From an uncultured Pseudomonadota bacterium (GTDB lineage: Bacteria > Pseudomonadota > Gammaproteobacteria > Competibacterales > Competibacteraceae), in contig CAIMUS010000255.1 of assembly GCA_903844665.1 (NCBI GenBank), forward strand, positions 1 through 40,644: a stretch of 40,644 nucleotides of DNA. The letters run 5' to 3'. This document shows positions 38,997 through 40,644 of the stretch, piece by piece; the stretch's first letter is position 1; every line of letters starts with the position of its first letter. The translations under genes were made by a program, and so were the position numbers. The notes under the pieces were generated by a model. The model saw only the letters and a program-made list of their open reading frames with translations, was not told the origin of the DNA and did no database searches.

Positions 38997-39416
38997 CTAT
39001 TTCAATTTAAGTAATGGAAAATTTGGAGACTCCGGCCGCGGCGTCAGTGCTTTTCTCTGGCAATCCGCCAGCAGGTCCAACTCTTCAAGGATGATTTGCC
39101 CGATCGATGGCTCGCTTAGCGGGGGTCCGACAACACATTCAGTTGTCATCGAACGCCCGGCAACAGTGATCCGGACCGGCCCGGCCACGGGCCGCGCCTC
39201 CTTGCGTTCGTCTGCATAAGCAACGATTACAGTACGATCCGTTTGCAGTCCGAGGACGTCAACAACGTCCTGAGGTAACATCAACATAACGGCGCCCGTA
39301 TCGACGACGGCAGTTACGGTACGGCCCCGAATCGCATCGTTACTAATATGGCCCGTGCGAGCGAGAACACGGTCGTCGTAATTCTCGAGGTCGAGTTTGG
39401 CAGTTATCTCACCCAT
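38997..39416 (-). CDS. Retropepsin-like aspartic protease (clan AA)
   Basis: The 139-aa single-domain protein has VTAVVDTGAVMLMLPQDVVD with Asp39-Thr40-Gly41, the catalytic triad of retropepsins. GQIILEELDLLADCQRKALTP is the usual closing region (ILG-like flap end and helix). Such small cytoplasmic proteases act as homodimers; substrates in bacteria are mostly unknown. The stop codon lies 63 bases before the alpha-2-macroglobulin start on the same strand, so the two may share a transcript. A functional link is not evident. Confidence 0.85.
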   Translation of the reverse strand: MGEITAKLDLENYDDRVLARTGHISNDAIRGRTVTAVVDTGAVMLMLPQDVVDVLGLQTDRTVIVAYADERKEARPVAGPVRITVAGRSMTTECVVGPPLSEPSIGQIILEELDLLADCQRKALTPRPESPNFPLLKLK

Positions 39417-39590
39417 ACCACTGAATTCCTATCTCTGGCTAACGATTCAAGTCACTGAAGAAAGTATATCTTCAATAATCAAAATCTGCGATGACCCAGA
39501 ACGGACGCACGATGGCTGAGGCGAAAGAAGAAACCGTAAATTATCGTTAAGTTGTATTATGTCACCCGAAGTTAACACCGGGGTACGGCA

Positions 39591-39658
39591 GGAGCGAGCC
39601 GGCTCGCGCAAGCGGCGTTCGGCGTCAATCCGGGGAAATTCGCGAGCCAGCTCGCTCC
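39591..39658. repeat. REP-like inverted repeat in the thiM leader
   Basis: GGAGCGAGCCGGCTCGCG (39591-39608) and CGCGAGCCAGCTCGCTCC (39641-39658) pair at 17 of 18 positions around a 32-base loop, 35 bases before thiM. This fits a common class of extragenic palindrome. I see no TPP riboswitch features in 39417-39693. Confidence 0.75.
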
Positions 39659-39693
39659 TATATGCACCCTTACTCCTTAGCGAGGATCGATCG

Positions 39694-40500
39694 ATGCAGC
39701 AATTTGCGGCAGCCGCCGCCCGTAATCTGGCGGCCGTGCGGGAACGGAGACCCCTGATTCACAATATCACCAATTTCGTGGTCATGAACTTTACGGCCAA
39801 CGCCCTGCTCGCCATGGGCGCCTCGCCGGTGATGGCGCATGCTCCGAATGAAGTGGAAGAGATGGCGGCGCTGGCCGGCGCGCTGGTGCTCAACATCGGC
39901 ACGCTCACCGATGAGTGGGTCGAGACCATGATCCTCGCCGGGAAACAGGCGTCCCGCCGGTACGTGCCGATCATTCTCGACCCGGTCGGGGCCGGGGCCA
40001 CCGGCTTGAGAACCCGCGCCGCGCAGCGGATCGTGGCCGAAACGCGCGTCCAGGTGGTCCGCGGCAATGCTTCCGAGATTCTCGCCTTGCGCGGCGCCTC
40101 CTCCAGTACCCGGGGGGTGGATTCCACCGCGGCGGTGGACGATGCGGCCGAGGCGGCCAGCCTGCTGGCCCACGCCCTGGGAACAACCCTGGCGATCACC
40201 GGCCCGGTGGATCTGATCACCGACGGCAACCGCCGGCTCCGGGTCTACAATGGCCACCCCCTGATGACCACCGTGACCGGCACCGGTTGCGCCGCCACGG
40301 CTATCATCGGCGCCTTTCTCGCCGTCGATCCCGACCCCGTCAGCGCCGCGGCGACGGGTCTGGCCTACTTCGGCCTGGTCGGGGAGAGAGCGGCCGAGCG
40401 AGCGTCAGCGCCGGGCAGCTTCATGATTCAGCTATTGGACAACCTGTACACCATGACCCCGGAAGAACTGCGCCAGGGCTGTAAGATTGTCGAAGGCTAA
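39694..40500 (+). CDS. thiM: Hydroxyethylthiazole kinase
   Basis: The 268-aa cytoplasmic enzyme phosphorylates the thiazole alcohol in thiamine salvage. It has the ribokinase-like fold with LIHNITNFVVMNFTANALLA near 21-40, ILDPVGAGATGLRT near 94-107, VVRGNASEILAL near 121-132 and the catalytic loop TVTGTGCAATAIIGAF with Cys199. The length equals the family (about 265-272). The frame is open upstream, but ATG 39694, with GAGGA 9 bases before it, is the family start. No thiE or thiD is in the window; the downstream end is near the edge. Confidence 0.95.
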   Translation: MQQFAAAAARNLAAVRERRPLIHNITNFVVMNFTANALLAMGASPVMAHAPNEVEEMAALAGALVLNIGTLTDEWVETMILAGKQASRRYVPIILDPVGAGATGLRTRAAQRIVAETRVQVVRGNASEILALRGASSSTRGVDSTAAVDDAAEAASLLAHALGTTLAITGPVDLITDGNRRLRVYNGHPLMTTVTGTGCAATAIIGAFLAVDPDPVSAAATGLAYFGLVGERAAERASAPGSFMIQLLDNLYTMTPEELRQGCKIVEG

Positions 40501-40560
40501 GAGGCTGTATAAAAACTCCCTCCCCCCTTGTGGGGGAGGGTTGGGGAGAGGGGTTGAAAA
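40498..40560. repeat. Truncated copy D of the 128-bp element plus a shared 20-bp motif
   Basis: TAAGAGGCTGTATAAAAACT (40498-40517) matches 15274-15293 at 19 of 20 positions, and in both places begins at a stop codon. It runs into one half of the 128-bp element (CTCCCTCCCCCCTTGTGGGG and following, to about 40560). The last 84 bases of the window show nothing I can name. Confidence 0.6.
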
Positions 40561-40644
40561 CGGCCCACAGAATGAACGGTTGCGGCGGCGCCCCACGCTT
40601 TACCCCCCACCCTGTCCCTCCTGTATGGACCGGAGAGATAGGTA

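Noticed and set aside
39417-39693. TPP riboswitch ahead of thiM
   Set aside because: I could not find the conserved CUGAGA and ACCUGAUCUGG-type blocks; only a REP-like stem is there.

Overview
This GC-rich window reads as a gammaproteobacterial chromosome. The combination of a PHA-granule phasin, glycogen phosphorylase, a PhoPQ-like two-component pair and dense families of small palindromic repeats would suit a glycogen/PHA-accumulating lineage such as Candidatus Competibacteraceae. That placement is an inference from gene content, not a database result.

Left part (1-22.6 kb) is mostly housekeeping and accessory metabolism in short units. It holds a polysaccharide flippase, a BT1-type folate/biopterin-like transporter, a KGG-repeat stress protein and a molbindin. 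A secreted discoidin plus glycoside-hydrolase protein starts directly beside a G11 tract. Next come two overlapping ABC-2 permeases without an ATPase, a phasin with a clear terminator, an aldo/keto reductase, and a tiny two-gene unit that includes a 42-aa membrane peptide. Glycogen phosphorylase follows, then a stretch of decayed genes (alpha/beta hydrolase and DUF4105 fragments). After that lie a class III adenylate cyclase, formyltetrahydrofolate deformylase (PurU), a secreted His/Arg-rich repeat protein, a PepSY-like/response regulator/histidine kinase operon and a glycine-zipper lipoprotein.

Central part (22.6-33 kb), every gene on the minus strand, is a conflict/defence island. Four toxin-antitoxin-like pairs (VapBC, Phd/PIN, DUF4160-DUF2442, and a PIN/60-aa pair in AT-rich DNA) surround two large paralogous NACHT NTPases ending in formylglycine-generating-enzyme (FGE/C-type lectin) domains. 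The two C-termini differ in a 23-codon block where 19 of 21 base differences fall at codon positions 1 and 2, bracketed by perfectly conserved flanks and 27 bp of identical DNA after the stop codon. This is the signature expected of diversity-generating-retroelement (DGR) variable regions. No reverse transcriptase or template repeat is visible here, so mutagenesis would have to act in trans. One paralog starts with a DUF4062 domain. The other lacks it and is preceded by a 158-aa helical protein. All three proteins share a Gly/Ala/Val-rich motif that could let partners associate. The best candidate for an unusual system is therefore a pair of hypervariable, lectin-ended STAND/NACHT sensors with exchangeable N-terminal modules.

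Right part (33-40.6 kb) encodes a very large periplasmic alpha-2-macroglobulin with an intact CLEQ thioester motif, a retropepsin-like protease, and hydroxyethylthiazole kinase (ThiM).

At least three MITE-like repeat families with terminal inverted repeats (113, about 128 and 141 bp) and several REP-like hairpins are scattered through the intergenic regions.
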